Positions 35,727-48,106 of a DNA stretch of 64,000 bases are shown one piece after another (positions within the stretch are counted from its first letter, which is position 1; every line of letters begins with the position of its first letter). The DNA comes from Prosthecobacter sp. (GTDB lineage Bacteria > Verrucomicrobiota > Verrucomicrobiia > Verrucomicrobiales > Verrucomicrobiaceae). The notes under the pieces were generated by a model, which saw only the letters and a list, made by a program, of their open reading frames with translations, was not told the origin of the DNA and made no database searches. The position numbers and the translations under genes were made by a program. Where the stretch lies: positions 184,066-248,065 of the forward strand of contig JABARQ010000016.1 of NCBI GenBank assembly GCA_019186985.1, given 5' to 3'.

Positions 35727-36338
35727 TCAGCGCCGGGTCTGGAACGAGGGCAGCCTCAGCTTCCAGCGCATGGCCGCAAACCGGATCGCCAGGATGACCG
35801 CCATGCCGATGTAACGATGGGATTCCGAAGGCGGCAGCCACTCCCTGAGCAGCACAAAAACCAGGGCGCCGGCAAACAGGGCCGTCGCATACAGCTCGAC
35901 CTCCGCCTGGAAGACCCAGGGGATCTCCCGGCGCAGAACATCCCGCAAAATGCCGCCTGCCACGCCCGTCACAATGCCCAGCAGCACCGCCACCAGCCCC
36001 GGAGCGCCATGGGCCAGCGCCTTCTCCGTCCCGACGATGCCAAAAAGGGCCAGGCCAAAGGCGTCCGCCACCGCCAGCAGCCTTCCTGGCAGATGCACGA
36101 ACCGGACAATCACAAAGGTCACCGCCGCTGCTATCAACGCCGTCCAAACCACAGGCGGCTGCTCGACCCAGAACACCGGCCGCACCCCCAGGCACAAGTC
36201 ACGGAGGGTGCCGCCTCCCACCGAGGTCACCAGCGCCAGCACCAGCACGCCAAACAGGTCCATGCGCTTCCCCTCGGCCGCCAGCACGGCGGTGACCGCA
36301 CAGACGGCGACGGCAAAGTATTCGATCCAGGCAGGCAT
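35727..36338 (-). CDS. TRIC-like cation channel family protein (UPF0126)
   Basis: A 203-residue inner-membrane protein with six to seven hydrophobic helices. Two repeated units are visible with the family motifs 'TSVGGGTLRDLCLG' and 'TGVAGGILRDVLRREIP', plus 'DAFGLALFGIVGTEKAL'. Prokaryotic UPF0126 members form trimeric cation channels related to animal TRIC proteins. It is adjacent to marC on the same strand with a 6-bp gap, so co-transcription is likely. Confidence 0.9.
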   Translation of the reverse strand: MPAWIEYFAVAVCAVTAVLAAEGKRMDLFGVLVLALVTSVGGGTLRDLCLGVRPVFWVEQPPVVWTALIAAAVTFVIVRFVHLPGRLLAVADAFGLALFGIVGTEKALAHGAPGLVAVLLGIVTGVAGGILRDVLRREIPWVFQAEVELYATALFAGALVFVLLREWLPPSESHRYIGMAVILAIRFAAMRWKLRLPSFQTRR

Positions 36339-36344
36339 GTCGGT

Positions 36345-36929
36345 TCAGCTTTTCAGATAATGCTCGAGGCCGTTGAGAAACATCTGCACGGCCACCATGA
36401 CCAGCAGCATGCCCATCAAACGCTCAACCGCCAGCGCCCCGCGCTCCTTCAGCACCCGGGCGATGGCCGGAGCACAGAGCAGGACGGCCGCCGTGATGCC
36501 CCAGGCCGTGCACAGGGCGATGAACCATTGCCAGAACTGGTCAGGATAGGTGCTCACCAGCACCAGCAGCGTCGCCAGCACCGAGGGCCCCGCCACCATC
36601 GGCGTGGCCAGCGGCACGATGAACGGCTCCTGCAACTGCTCCTCATCCCGATGCCCGGGCGGAAAGATCATCTTCAGGGCGATCAGGAACAGGACGACGC
36701 CCCCGCTGATGAACAGCGCCTCCTGCTTCAGGTGCAGCAGCCCCAGCAGCCGGGTCCCGAGAAAAAGGAACGCCAGCAGGATCGCCAGCGCAAACACCAG
36801 CTCCCGCGCAATGACCCGCAGACGCCGCCCCGGGGGCACGGGACGCAGACCGGAGACAAACGTGGCGACATTGCCCAGCGGGTCCATGATCGTCAGCAGC
36901 AGGAGGGTGGCGGACAGGGTGTCCATCAT
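36345..36929 (-). CDS. MarC family integral membrane protein
   Basis: A 194-residue protein of the MarC/YhgN family, with six hydrophobic helices and the motifs 'MDPLGNVATFVSGL' and 'PLATPMVAGPSVLATLLVL'. The family name comes from an E. coli locus once linked to multiple antibiotic resistance; its transport function is not established. Two consecutive ATG codons start the frame and either may be used. It lies 53 bp downstream of kbl on the same strand. Confidence 0.88.
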   Translation of the reverse strand: MMDTLSATLLLLTIMDPLGNVATFVSGLRPVPPGRRLRVIARELVFALAILLAFLFLGTRLLGLLHLKQEALFISGGVVLFLIALKMIFPPGHRDEEQLQEPFIVPLATPMVAGPSVLATLLVLVSTYPDQFWQWFIALCTAWGITAAVLLCAPAIARVLKERGALAVERLMGMLLVMVAVQMFLNGLEHYLKS

Positions 36930-36982
36930 TTGGGTTAGACCGTGACAAGGCCGTTTTCATCCTCAAAAAACCGGGCGGCAGG

Positions 36983-38173
36983 TCAGACGGCAAGCCGTCC
37001 CCTGACATCCACAAAGGCCTTCACCGCCCGCTCCAGATCCTCACGCGAGTGGGCGGCGCTGACCTGGGTGCGAATGCGCGCCCTGCCCTGCGGCACCACC
37101 GGATGGCTGAAGCCGACGACATAAACCCCGCAGCCAAGCATCGCATCGGCAAACCTCGCCGCCAGCGCCGCATCCCCAAGCATGACAGGCACGATGGGGT
37201 GCTCCCCAGGCAGGATGTCAAAGCCCGCCTCCGTCATCGCCGCACGGAACCAGCGTGTGTTTGCCTCCAGCGCATCACGCAGGGCGGTGCTTTGCCCCAG
37301 AAGCTCCAGGGCCGCGATCGAGGCCCCGGCGATCGAGGGACACAGCGTGTTGCTGAACAAATACGGCCGCGAGCGCTGCCGCAGCAGCTCGATGATCTCC
37401 CTGCGTCCACTGGCATAGCCGCCGCTGGCCCCGCCCAGGGCCTTGCCCAGCGTGCCCGTGAGAATGTCCACACGCCCCATGACGCCGGAATGCTCGTGTG
37501 TTCCGCGCCCGGTCCTGCCCATGAACCCGACGGCGTGCGAATCATCGACCATCACCAGCGCGCCAAATCGTTCCGCCAGGTCGCAGATCTCCTTCAACGG
37601 CGCGATGAAGCCGTCCATCGAGAACACCCCGTCCGTGGCGATCAGCTTGAAGCGCGCACCGGCGGCATCAGCCGCCTTCAGCTGCACCTCAAGATCCGCC
37701 ATGTCACAGTTCCGGTAGCGGAAACGGCGCGCCTTGCTCAGGCGGATGCCGTCGATGATCGAGGCATGGTTCAGCTCGTCGCTGATGACCGCGTCCTCGG
37801 GGCCGAGCAGGGTTTCGAAAAGCCCCCCGTTGGCGTCAAAGCAGGAGCCGTAAAGGATCGTGTCCTCCGTGCCAAGGAAGCCGGACAGAGCCGCCTCCAG
37901 CTCCTTGTGCACGCCCTGCGTCCCGCAGATGAAACGCACGCTGGCCAGGCCGAAGCCCCAGTGCTCCAGCGCCTCATGCGCCGCCTGCCTGACCTTGGGA
38001 TGCTGGGCCAGGCCGAGATAGTTGTTTGCGCAGAGGTTGAGGACCGCCGCCCCGCCGTTCGCCCGCACCAGGGCGCCCTGCGGCGTGCTCAGCACCCGCT
38101 CACGCTTGTAAGTGCCGGCGGCGCGGATGGCTTCGATCTGGGAGGAAAGGTGCTCTTGAAAGGCGGGGTTCAT
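36983..38173 (-). CDS. kbl: Glycine C-acetyltransferase (2-amino-3-ketobutyrate CoA ligase)
   Basis: Uses CoA to split 2-amino-3-ketobutyrate, the product of threonine dehydrogenase, into glycine and acetyl-CoA. It is a PLP enzyme of the alpha-oxoamine synthase family, 396 residues as in E. coli. Motifs: '[10 protein letters not shown]', '[15 protein letters not shown]', '[19 protein letters not shown]' and the PLP-lysine segment '[17 protein letters not shown]'. It follows tdh after 71 bp, reproducing the E. coli tdh-kbl pair in reversed order. Confidence 0.96.
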   Translation of the reverse strand: MNPAFQEHLSSQIEAIRAAGTYKRERVLSTPQGALVRANGGAAVLNLCANNYLGLAQHPKVRQAAHEALEHWGFGLASVRFICGTQGVHKELEAALSGFLGTEDTILYGSCFDANGGLFETLLGPEDAVISDELNHASIIDGIRLSKARRFRYRNCDMADLEVQLKAADAAGARFKLIATDGVFSMDGFIAPLKEICDLAERFGALVMVDDSHAVGFMGRTGRGTHEHSGVMGRVDILTGTLGKALGGASGGYASGRREIIELLRQRSRPYLFSNTLCPSIAGASIAALELLGQSTALRDALEANTRWFRAAMTEAGFDILPGEHPIVPVMLGDAALAARFADAMLGCGVYVVGFSHPVVPQGRARIRTQVSAAHSREDLERAVKAFVDVRGRLAV

Positions 38174-38244
38174 GACAGGACGTCTGGAGGCTTCGGCTGA
38201 TCGGGCTGGAAAAAGGACACGGCATGGCAGGACAAGGCACGGGA

Positions 38245-39273
38245 CTACGTCGTCCAGTCCAGCACCACCTTGCCGCAGTCTCCGCCCTCCATCGCGGCGA
38301 AGCCCTGCTCAAACTCCGTGAAGTGAAACCGGTGGGTGATGACGGGCTTGATGTTCACGCCGCTCTCCAGCATGACGCTCATCTGGTACCAGGTTTCATA
38401 CATCTCGCGGCCGTAGATGCCATGGATGGTGAGCATGTTGAAGATGACCTTGTTCCAGTCGATGGCGATGGGCTCCGAAGGAATGCCGAGCATGGCGATC
38501 TTGCCGCCATGGCACATGTTGTCGATCATCCCCCGGAAGGCCGAGGCGTTGCCGCTCATCTCCAGCCCCACGTCAAAGCCCTCCTTCATGCCAAGCTGCC
38601 TCTGCACGTCCGCAAGGCGGCCGTTGCGGACGTTCAAGGCCACAGTGGCCCCCATCTTCCGCGCCAGGTCGAGACGATACTCGTTCACGTCGGTGATGAC
38701 GACATGGCGCGCCCCGGCATGCCTGACCACGGGGATGGCCATGATGCCGATGGGGCCCGCACCGGTGATCAGCACGTCCTCCCCAAGGCATTCAAAAGCC
38801 AGCGCCGTGTGCACGGCGTTGCCGAAGGGGTCAAAGATGCTGGCCACCTCCTCGTCCACGCCTTCACGGTGATGCCAGACGTTCGTCATCGGCACGCTGA
38901 TGTATTCGGCAAAGGCCCCGGCACGGTTCACTCCGATGCCGACCGTGTCCTTGCAGAGATGGCGGCGGCCAGCCAGGCAGTTCCGGCAGCGGCCGCAGAC
39001 CACGTGCCCCTCGGCGCTGACAATCTCACCTGGATGAAAGTCGTTCACGTTGCCGCCGACACGCACCACTTCGCCCACAAACTCATGACCGACGATCATC
39101 GGCACGGGGATCGTCTTCTGCGCCCAGGCGTCCCATTTGTAGATGTGCAGGTCCGTGCCGCAGATGCCGGTTTTCCTGACCTTGATGAGAACATCGTTGA
39201 TGCCGACCTCAGGCTCAGGCACGTCCTGGAGCCACAGGCCGCGTTCCGCACATGCTTTGACGAGTGCTTTCAT
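38245..39273 (-). CDS. tdh: L-threonine 3-dehydrogenase
   Basis: Oxidises threonine to 2-amino-3-ketobutyrate with NAD, feeding kbl. The 342-residue zinc alcohol dehydrogenase family protein has '[17 protein letters not shown]' (catalytic zinc Cys), 'GHEFVGEV', the structural-zinc cluster '[15 protein letters not shown]', the Rossmann '[12 protein letters not shown]' and '[24 protein letters not shown]', which is diagnostic for Tdh. The start at 39273 gives '[15 protein letters not shown]'; the open frame extends upstream without family similarity. It lies 79 bp downstream of the DUF1501 gene. Confidence 0.96.
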   Translation of the reverse strand: MKALVKACAERGLWLQDVPEPEVGINDVLIKVRKTGICGTDLHIYKWDAWAQKTIPVPMIVGHEFVGEVVRVGGNVNDFHPGEIVSAEGHVVCGRCRNCLAGRRHLCKDTVGIGVNRAGAFAEYISVPMTNVWHHREGVDEEVASIFDPFGNAVHTALAFECLGEDVLITGAGPIGIMAIPVVRHAGARHVVITDVNEYRLDLARKMGATVALNVRNGRLADVQRQLGMKEGFDVGLEMSGNASAFRGMIDNMCHGGKIAMLGIPSEPIAIDWNKVIFNMLTIHGIYGREMYETWYQMSVMLESGVNIKPVITHRFHFTEFEQGFAAMEGGDCGKVVLDWTT

Positions 39274-39352
39274 GGATGGCGGTATATTGGATGATCCTCC
39301 GCTATTTTGGCAAGGATGTTTTTTTGCCCTCCGAAAAATCCGTCGCCCCTGA

Positions 39353-40789
39353 TCAGGCCAGGATCTCACGGATGACATGGCCGAAGTCCCGCTCCAGCCG
39401 CTTGCGCCCTGGAATCTCCAGCCGGTGAGGATCCAGCCCCAGCAGGTGCAGGATCGTCGCATGCACGTCGGTGACGTAATGGGGGTGCTCGACGGCATGG
39501 AAGCCCAGCTCATCCGTCGAGCCATGGATGGTTCCGCCCTTCACCCCGCCGCCCGCCATCCAGACGCTGAAGCCATACGGGTGATGGTCGCGGCCGTCGC
39601 TGCCCTGCGAGCCCGGAGTGCGGCCAAACTCGGTGGCGAACACCACCAGCGTGTCATCCAGCAGGCCGCGCTGCTTCAGGTCCTTGAGCAGGCCGGCTAC
39701 CGGCCGGTCCACCTGCCGGGCAAGCATGGAGTGATTTTTCTTGAGGCCCGAATGCGAATCCCAGGCGCCCGCAGCACCGTCACCATGCTGGATCTGGATG
39801 AAGCGCACGCCCCGTTCGGCAAGCCGTCGCGCGACAATAAGCTGGCGGGCAAAGGGTTCCGTCTCCTTGTCATCCAGGCCGTAGAGCCTCTTCGTCTCAG
39901 CGCTCTCACCATCCAGGTTCATCGTCTCCGGCACGGCGCCCTGCATGTTGAAGGCAAGCTGGTAGCTCTTCATGCGTGCGGAGAGCGTCTTGTCCCCCGG
40001 ATACTGCCCTGCGGCGAGGCTGTTCAGCCGGTGGATCAGGTCAAACTGCGCCTTCTGCTCCGCCCTGCCGACTTCAAACTCGGGCGTAGCAAACGTGAGC
40101 GGGTTCTTCGGGTCGACCTTCAGGTTCACGGCGTCGTAGGCGGGGCCCAGGTAATGACCGTCCCTCACGTCAAAGTAGCGCGGCCCCATGTTGATGAAGG
40201 ACGGCAGGTTGTCCGTCATCGAGCCAAGCCCGTAGCTCACCCAGGCGCCAAGGGTCGGCACGCGCGGCTCCAGCATGTGGCGGCCGCTGTGGAACTGGAC
40301 CTGGGCGCCATGATTGTCGTCCGTGGTCCACATGCTGCGGATGAAGGCGATCTCGTCGGCGCAGGAACCGATGTTTGGAAACCAGTCGCTCACCTCCATG
40401 CCGCATTGCCCGTACCTTTTCCAGCCCGTCTGCAGCGGGTAGATCGTGTTGCGCTGCTTGCCGTTGGCGTCGTTCACCACGACCACGCGCACCTTCTTGA
40501 GCTTCTCAGGATCCTGGACGTCCTTGAACGGCGTCTCGCCGATGGACTTGCCGGCATACTGGTTGATCGCCGGCTTGGGATCAAAGCTCTCCATGTGGCT
40601 GACGCCGCCGCGCATGAACAGCCAGATCACGCGCTTCGTCCGCGCCGGGATCACCGGCAGGCCGCCTGGCGGCCGCCAGGCCTCCTCGCCGCGGAGTTCA
40701 CGAGCCAGCATGGCCGTCATGGCAATGCCGCCAAGACCGCCGAGGATGTCACGGCGTAGAAACGGAGTTGGTTGGGGGAAGGCTTCCAT
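39353..40789 (-). CDS. DUF1501 (sulfatase-like) protein
   Basis: A 478-residue member of the DUF1501 family abundant in Planctomycetes and Verrucomicrobia and related to alkaline-phosphatase-superfamily sulfatases. It has an N-terminal '[18 protein letters not shown]' that could be a twin-arginine-like export signal, '[20 protein letters not shown]', '[19 protein letters not shown]', '[19 protein letters not shown]' and '[33 protein letters not shown]'. In related genomes these genes are often paired with DUF1549/DUF1553 genes; none is adjacent. Catalytic role unknown. It is read divergently from the kinase gene. Confidence 0.92.
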   Translation of the reverse strand: MEAFPQPTPFLRRDILGGLGGIAMTAMLARELRGEEAWRPPGGLPVIPARTKRVIWLFMRGGVSHMESFDPKPAINQYAGKSIGETPFKDVQDPEKLKKVRVVVVNDANGKQRNTIYPLQTGWKRYGQCGMEVSDWFPNIGSCADEIAFIRSMWTTDDNHGAQVQFHSGRHMLEPRVPTLGAWVSYGLGSMTDNLPSFINMGPRYFDVRDGHYLGPAYDAVNLKVDPKNPLTFATPEFEVGRAEQKAQFDLIHRLNSLAAGQYPGDKTLSARMKSYQLAFNMQGAVPETMNLDGESAETKRLYGLDDKETEPFARQLIVARRLAERGVRFIQIQHGDGAAGAWDSHSGLKKNHSMLARQVDRPVAGLLKDLKQRGLLDDTLVVFATEFGRTPGSQGSDGRDHHPYGFSVWMAGGGVKGGTIHGSTDELGFHAVEHPHYVTDVHATILHLLGLDPHRLEIPGRKRLERDFGHVIREILA

Positions 40790-40926
40790 CCAGGCTGATC
40801 ATGATACGCCCCTCAGGGACGATGCTTGCCAGCCCGTCTCAAAATGAGGCCGTGGCAGGCATGCCCGGGGCCTCTTCCCCTGTTGGCAATGGATCACAAC
40901 CTGCTAGTATCGCCCCCCGCAATCTG

Positions 40927-43725
40927 ATGCCTGATCCAGAGCCCGAAGCCCAGCGACTTGAACCCGTTCCGCAAACGGAGGACATGCCGCATCCTTCGCT
41001 TGAGGAGCTGGCCAGGCTTCTGCCCCAGTACGAGTTTCATGAAATCGTCGGCATCGGCGGCATGGGCGCGGTTTACAAGGCGCGGCAGATCGCCCTTGAC
41101 CGCTGGGTGGCCGTGAAGGTCCTGCCCGCCACCCTGGCGCAAAACGCGGAGGACGTGCAGCGCTTCATCAAGGAGGCACGGGCGATGGCGAAGCTGGTCC
41201 ATCCCCACATCGTCGCCGTCTTTGACTTCGGCCAGACCCACGAACGCCACCTGTTCCTGGTCATGGAATATGTGGAAGGCTGCGACCTCCACCGGCGCAC
41301 CCGCCAGGGTGAAGTCACGGTCGAACGCACCCGCCAGATCATCGCCCAGCTCTGCGATGCCCTCCAGTTCGCCCACGACCGCGGCGTCGCCCACCGTGAC
41401 ATCAAGCCGGCAAACATCCTCATCACCAACGACTGGAAGGTCAAGGTGGCCGACTTCGGGCTGGCACGCGACCTCTCCGCCCAGCCCAACCCTGACGAAG
41501 TTGAATACGGCACGCCCGACTACACGGCCCCCGAACGCCTCATCATCGGCGCCACCGTCGACCACCGGGCGGACATCTACGCCCTCGGCGTCGTCATTCA
41601 CGAAATGCTCACGGGCAAAACCCCTGCAGCACTGGAAGGCAGGATGGGTGACGGACTGCCTCCCGGCTTTGCCGAGGTCATCGCCAAATGCCTGGTCAAC
41701 GAGCCGGATGCCCGCTTTCAAAAGGCGACCGAGGTCAAGCTTGCCCTGCTCACCGCCACCTCCGAGGGCAGGCTCAACAGCCCTGCTCCCAAGACAGTCA
41801 CCGGGAAAAGTAGCGCAGCATCCACGCCTGCCACGCAGGAGACTCCGGCACTGCATCAGCCTCCAGCCACCTACCGGGTGCCTCTGCTGACAAAGCTGCG
41901 CAACAAGCTCGCCCCTCTTGGCTGGGCCGCAGCCTGCATCCTCCTGGTGGCGGCCTTTGCCTCGCTGATCCTGCGCAACGATCCCACATCAGAAAACGAG
42001 CCCGTCGTCAAAGCTGGGCCAACCCCGCCCATTCCACAGCCCCCCCCTCAGCCGCCGACCGCCCCGCCCTCAGAAGAAGCCGCCAAAGCTCCCTCAACCG
42101 CCTCAACTCCGCCGCCACCTCAAGCCCCCCCTCAAACGGCCGCCAAAGCCGCGCAGCCCATGGCCGAGGCCCGCCCGGATGAGACACCGCCAGCCCCTCA
42201 AACCACGCCCTTTCAAGTCGCCGATGGCGAGGCGGGTGAAGTCACCAGGCTCGACGGCCACAAGTCCGCAGTCTATGCCACCCACCTGCTCTCCGATCAG
42301 AACCGCGTTCTCTCAACAGGAATCGACGGCACCGTGCGCGCCTGGGATTTGACCGCCCAAAAACAACTTTGGAGCACGGACCCAGGCATCGACCAGCTCA
42401 TGCGCCTCCAGGTCAGTCCGGATGACCGCGTGATCTTCGCGTATGGCTACAAGGCCGACAAGATGGCGCTGCTCGACCTGCAAACCGGCCGTGTCTTGCA
42501 CACGATCACCTATCCCAATGAGCGTCTTGTCAGCGCGGTTTATCTCCATGCCTCAGGCACCGTGATCGCCGGCGGCAGCAACGAAGACGGCCTCAAGAAC
42601 CTCTACGCATGGAAAGCGGCGGAAGGAGGCGAGTTCCAGGAAATCGAAGGCTTCACCGGCCGCGTCTATGGAATGACCCTCGCCCCAGGCCAGGAGGATG
42701 TCGTCATCGCCTCTGCCGAACCCTTCATGAACGGCGACAGGCGCTTGTACCGCCCCGCCTTGACACTGTATTCGCCCGCCAAGGGCACCTTCACCAAGAT
42801 CGACCCCAAAAACCTGGGATACGTCACGCGATTCTACGGCCCGCCCGGCATCCAGACCGTGCTGGCCGCCGGCTCGACACCCAAGGTCCTCACGCTGCCA
42901 GGATTCGAGGTCCTGCGATCCCTGCCAGCCCCACCCCGTGAAGGCCCTTTCATCCAGGCGGGCATGGTCATCGACAACGGCAGGCTGCTGCTCAGCGCCT
43001 GGGGGGACGGCACGCTCCGCATTCATGAGGTCGGCAGCGGCGAGGAAGTCTGGAAGGCCGCCCTGGCCGAACCCGCGACCGACATCGCCGTCAGCAAGGA
43101 CGGACGCTGGGCCGTCCTGAGCACCCGTTACAAGGACTCCAAGAATCAGATGGACGGTGACTTCGACCTGCTCGTCTGGCGCCTCCCCAGGGCGTCCGAA
43201 CTCGTCAGTGAAAAATCACTCCTCGAAAAAATCGCCCCCCAGATGGCCGAACTGGAGAAGCACGACGCCGAACTCGCCGGCCTTCGTGACCAGCTCAGGC
43301 AGAGCGCGCCGCTGCCCAAGGCTTCCGACCTCGACACCCTGAAGGAACGGCTCGACACACAGTATGCCAACGCCCTTCGCCGCGAGTATCCACTGGCCAC
43401 GCCCACCGACCAGGTCGTCATCAAGGCCGAACTTGAACTGCTTGGACGCAAGGAAGGCCCGCCGCCTTTGGAGAGCGACATCCTTCTGCCTCCTGTCTTG
43501 AAGAAGCTTCGGAGCATCTACCGGGGACAGTTGGAAACCCTCGCCAGAAACCACGCGGAGTCCGTAAAAAACGCCATCTTGTCAGCCCGCAGCGTGCTTG
43601 ACCCCATGGTCGAAAAACGAACTGGCTCCGGCGACAAGCTGGGGGCTCTCCGCGTCAGGACAGTGCTGCGGGAATGGACCTCCGCCATCGGCTCCAAGCA
43701 GGCGGCTGATGCCCCCGGACAGTGA
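40927..43725 (+). CDS. Serine/threonine protein kinase with C-terminal propeller-like region
   Basis: About 932 residues from the ATG at 40927. The eukaryotic-type kinase domain spans about 35-310: glycine loop 'GIGGMGAVYKAR' (42-53), 'VAVK' with Lys64, catalytic 'HRDIKPAN' (156-163), 'DFG' at 176-178 and 'APE' motif. A Pro-rich linker, one membrane helix ('GWAAACILLVAAFASLIL', about 331-348) and another Pro/Ala-rich spacer lead to a part that resembles WD40/quinoprotein propeller repeats ('LDGHKSAVYATHLLSDQNRVLSTGIDGTVRAWDL'), probably outside the cytoplasm. The last ~180 residues are helical. An upstream in-frame start at 40822 is preceded by AGGGAC and would add 35 residues; the true start is uncertain. 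It likely senses an envelope signal and phosphorylates cytoplasmic targets. Confidence 0.88.
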   Translation: MPDPEPEAQRLEPVPQTEDMPHPSLEELARLLPQYEFHEIVGIGGMGAVYKARQIALDRWVAVKVLPATLAQNAEDVQRFIKEARAMAKLVHPHIVAVFDFGQTHERHLFLVMEYVEGCDLHRRTRQGEVTVERTRQIIAQLCDALQFAHDRGVAHRDIKPANILITNDWKVKVADFGLARDLSAQPNPDEVEYGTPDYTAPERLIIGATVDHRADIYALGVVIHEMLTGKTPAALEGRMGDGLPPGFAEVIAKCLVNEPDARFQKATEVKLALLTATSEGRLNSPAPKTVTGKSSAASTPATQETPALHQPPATYRVPLLTKLRNKLAPLGWAAACILLVAAFASLILRNDPTSENEPVVKAGPTPPIPQPPPQPPTAPPSEEAAKAPSTASTPPPPQAPPQTAAKAAQPMAEARPDETPPAPQTTPFQVADGEAGEVTRLDGHKSAVYATHLLSDQNRVLSTGIDGTVRAWDLTAQKQLWSTDPGIDQLMRLQVSPDDRVIFAYGYKADKMALLDLQTGRVLHTITYPNERLVSAVYLHASGTVIAGGSNEDGLKNLYAWKAAEGGEFQEIEGFTGRVYGMTLAPGQEDVVIASAEPFMNGDRRLYRPALTLYSPAKGTFTKIDPKNLGYVTRFYGPPGIQTVLAAGSTPKVLTLPGFEVLRSLPAPPREGPFIQAGMVIDNGRLLLSAWGDGTLRIHEVGSGEEVWKAALAEPATDIAVSKDGRWAVLSTRYKDSKNQMDGDFDLLVWRLPRASELVSEKSLLEKIAPQMAELEKHDAELAGLRDQLRQSAPLPKASDLDTLKERLDTQYANALRREYPLATPTDQVVIKAELELLGRKEGPPPLESDILLPPVLKKLRSIYRGQLETLARNHAESVKNAILSARSVLDPMVEKRTGSGDKLGALRVRTVLREWTSAIGSKQAADAPGQ

Positions 43726-43734
43726 CCCGGTCCT

Positions 43735-44685
43735 TCACCGCCCCGGTGGCGGCCCGAACCCGGGAGGCGGCCCAAAACCAGGCGGCGGCGGCCCAAAGCC
43801 AGGCCCGCCGCGTCGACCACGGCGAGGCGGCCCGCCAGCACCTCCAGGCGGCCCCGAACGCTTCCTGAAACTGGCATCCGGCTCGCCTTTCCAAAGCCTC
43901 GGCAAATGCGGAAACTCCTCCGTCACCTGGTAGTGATAGATGCCCTGCGGATATTCTGGCGTCACGCCAAACCGGCCGTTGCATTCATCCAGGTCGCCGG
44001 AGCCCGCGATGTATTCATAATCGGCCGTGAACGTACCGTCATAGTTGCCGCCCGGCCCCCGGTTGCCGGCAGGACGACCGCCCTTCTTCAACTGATAGCT
44101 GGATCGCGTCTTGACCAGCGGGCTGGTTGCATCCCTGGGATCCGAATGCCCCAGGCCTGCATAGATCGGGAAACCGTCCGCCGCCCAGCCCAGCAGGATC
44201 ATCCGGTCTCCGGCATCGCCGCCCAGCTTCGAAACCAAACCTTTGGGCAGGCCGTGATAATGATACACACCGCCCGGCTGGACATGCGCATCGTTCATGT
44301 CCAGGCCAAGGTCGATCTTCCCTCCCTTCGCCTCATAGTTCCAGGCACGGTCGCCGTTCCAGAACTCCGCCGTGCCCGCTTCAAACGGCACACCGTTCAC
44401 CGCGACGCCAAAGAAGGCGAAGTTCGCCGGCACGGGTTTCGACGCCGACCTGGGCGTCAGCGTCATCTCAAACGTGTAGTCCTGGGCAGCAACCGTGTGC
44501 GGATTGCCCTGGTTGGGAAACTGGCCCATGGCGTGATCCGGGATGCCATTGGACCTGATGACCCGCTTTCCCGCCTTTTCCACAATGCTGACCTGAGGGG
44601 CCTCCAGGGCGGTGGCGAGGGCGGCAAAAGCCAGCACGCAGGCGGCGGCGGCACGGATACGTTGGGCGGGGATCGGCAGCTTCAT
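43735..44685 (-). CDS. YHYH domain exported protein with Gly/Pro-rich tail
   Basis: A 316-residue protein named for the conserved 'YHYH' motif, seen here in 'VYHYHGLPKGL' with 'ILLGWAADGFPIYAG' following, both diagnostic of the YHYH family. Function unknown; the histidines suggest metal binding. It has a signal peptide (about 1-26, 'ACVLAFAALATALEA'). The last 50 residues are low complexity: Arg/Gly-rich, then repeats of 'GFGPPPG'. It converges with the kinase gene, whose stop is only 10 bp from its own. Confidence 0.88.
   Translation of the reverse strand: MKLPIPAQRIRAAAACVLAFAALATALEAPQVSIVEKAGKRVIRSNGIPDHAMGQFPNQGNPHTVAAQDYTFEMTLTPRSASKPVPANFAFFGVAVNGVPFEAGTAEFWNGDRAWNYEAKGGKIDLGLDMNDAHVQPGGVYHYHGLPKGLVSKLGGDAGDRMILLGWAADGFPIYAGLGHSDPRDATSPLVKTRSSYQLKKGGRPAGNRGPGGNYDGTFTADYEYIAGSGDLDECNGRFGVTPEYPQGIYHYQVTEEFPHLPRLWKGEPDASFRKRSGPPGGAGGPPRRGRRGGPGFGPPPPGFGPPPGFGPPPGR
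43740..43812 (-). repeat. Gly/Pro-coding tandem repeat at the 3' end of the YHYH gene
   Basis: Imperfect copies of a GGCGGCCCAAA(A/G)CCAGGC-like unit encode repeated 'GFGPPPG' blocks of the protein's C-terminus. The copies are close at DNA level, suggesting recent expansion by slippage. Confidence 0.65.
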
Positions 44686-44845
44686 GATGGTTGCAGCGAC
44701 TAACGCACATCCCGCCGGAAAGTGGCGCAGGTTTACCCAGGCTTAACAAATCTTGCGGAAGGCAGCCGCGTGCCTTGGTCGTTTTCCGGCCATCCCCCGC
44801 CAAAGCAGCCAAGACACCCGGCCAGGAAATGCCGAACCAAGATTG

Positions 44846-45705
44846 ATGAAACGAATCCCCGTCATCGACTCCCACACAGGCGGCGAACCCACGCGCGTCG
44901 TGCTGGACGGGATCCGCCCGGAGGAGCTGGAGGCCTTCCGCCGCGCCATCCTCTGCGAGCCGCGCGGCAGCGACATCATTGTCGGGGCCCTGCTGGTGAA
45001 GCCCGAGGACGCCGCCTGCACCGCAGGCGTGGTGTTCTTCAACAACGCGGGACTGCTCGGCATGTGCGGTCACGGCATGATCGGCGTCGTCACCACCCTG
45101 CACCATCTCGGCCGCATCCAGGCGGGCCGGCATCGTTTTGAGACGCCCGTCGGCAGGGTCACGGCCACGCTTCATCAGGACGGCGGCGTCAGCGTCCGCA
45201 ACGTGCCTTCCCATCGCAAGGCCCGGGCCGTCCAGGCCGGCTGCGTCACCGGTGATGTCGCCTGGGGCGGCAACTGGTTCTTCCTCGTCTCCAACCATGG
45301 CCTCGACCTGACCCGTGACAACATCCCAGGACTGACTCAGGCCTGCCTGTCGATGCGTGAGGCCGTCCGTGCCGCCGGACATTCCGAGGTCGATCACGTC
45401 GAACTCCTCGGCCCGCCGCAGGATCCCGCCAACCACGGCCGCAACTTTGTTTTATGCCCCGGTGGTGAGTACGACCGGTCCCCCTGCGGCACGGGCACCA
45501 GCGCAAAGCTCGCCTGCCTCGCCGCCGACGGCAGGCTGGCCCCCGGGGAATGCTGGCGGCAGGAAAGCATCATCGGCAGCGTTTTCGAAGGCCGTTACGA
45601 ACCCTGCCCCGAAGGCGTGATACCCACCATCACCGGCAGGGCCTTCATCACTGCGGAGTCGACGCTCATCCTTGACCCCGCCGACCCCTTCCAGCTTGGC
45701 ATTTC

Positions 45706-45709
<4 letters not shown>
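44846..45709 (+). CDS. Proline racemase family enzyme, probable 4-hydroxyproline epimerase
   Basis: Inverts the alpha-carbon of proline or trans-4-hydroxyproline using two cysteines. The 287-residue product has both: Cys74 in 'GLLGMCGHGM' and Cys214 in 'YDRSPCGTGTSAKLA'. Retention of both Cys excludes the hydroxyproline dehydratase subgroup, where the first is Ser/Thr. The 'GNWFF' segment is typical of hydroxyproline-2-epimerases rather than proline racemase, but sequence alone does not settle substrate. The ATG at 44846 starts 'MKRIPVIDSHTGGEPTRVV', the family N-terminus; an earlier in-frame start at 44753 is not supported. Its stop overlaps the S9 peptidase start as ATGA, so both are probably one operon. 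Confidence 0.9.
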
Positions 45710-47991
<2,282 letters not shown>

Positions 47992-48106
47992 AAGTTTGTC
48001 AGTGCTGCCTGCAATCGGACTTGCGTGAAAAACCCGGGCCTGCTGTCGTTGATGACTTCCGCCAGGGTGGTTTTCTCAACCTCCCTGTCCAGTCCCGTCC
48101 CGTCTC

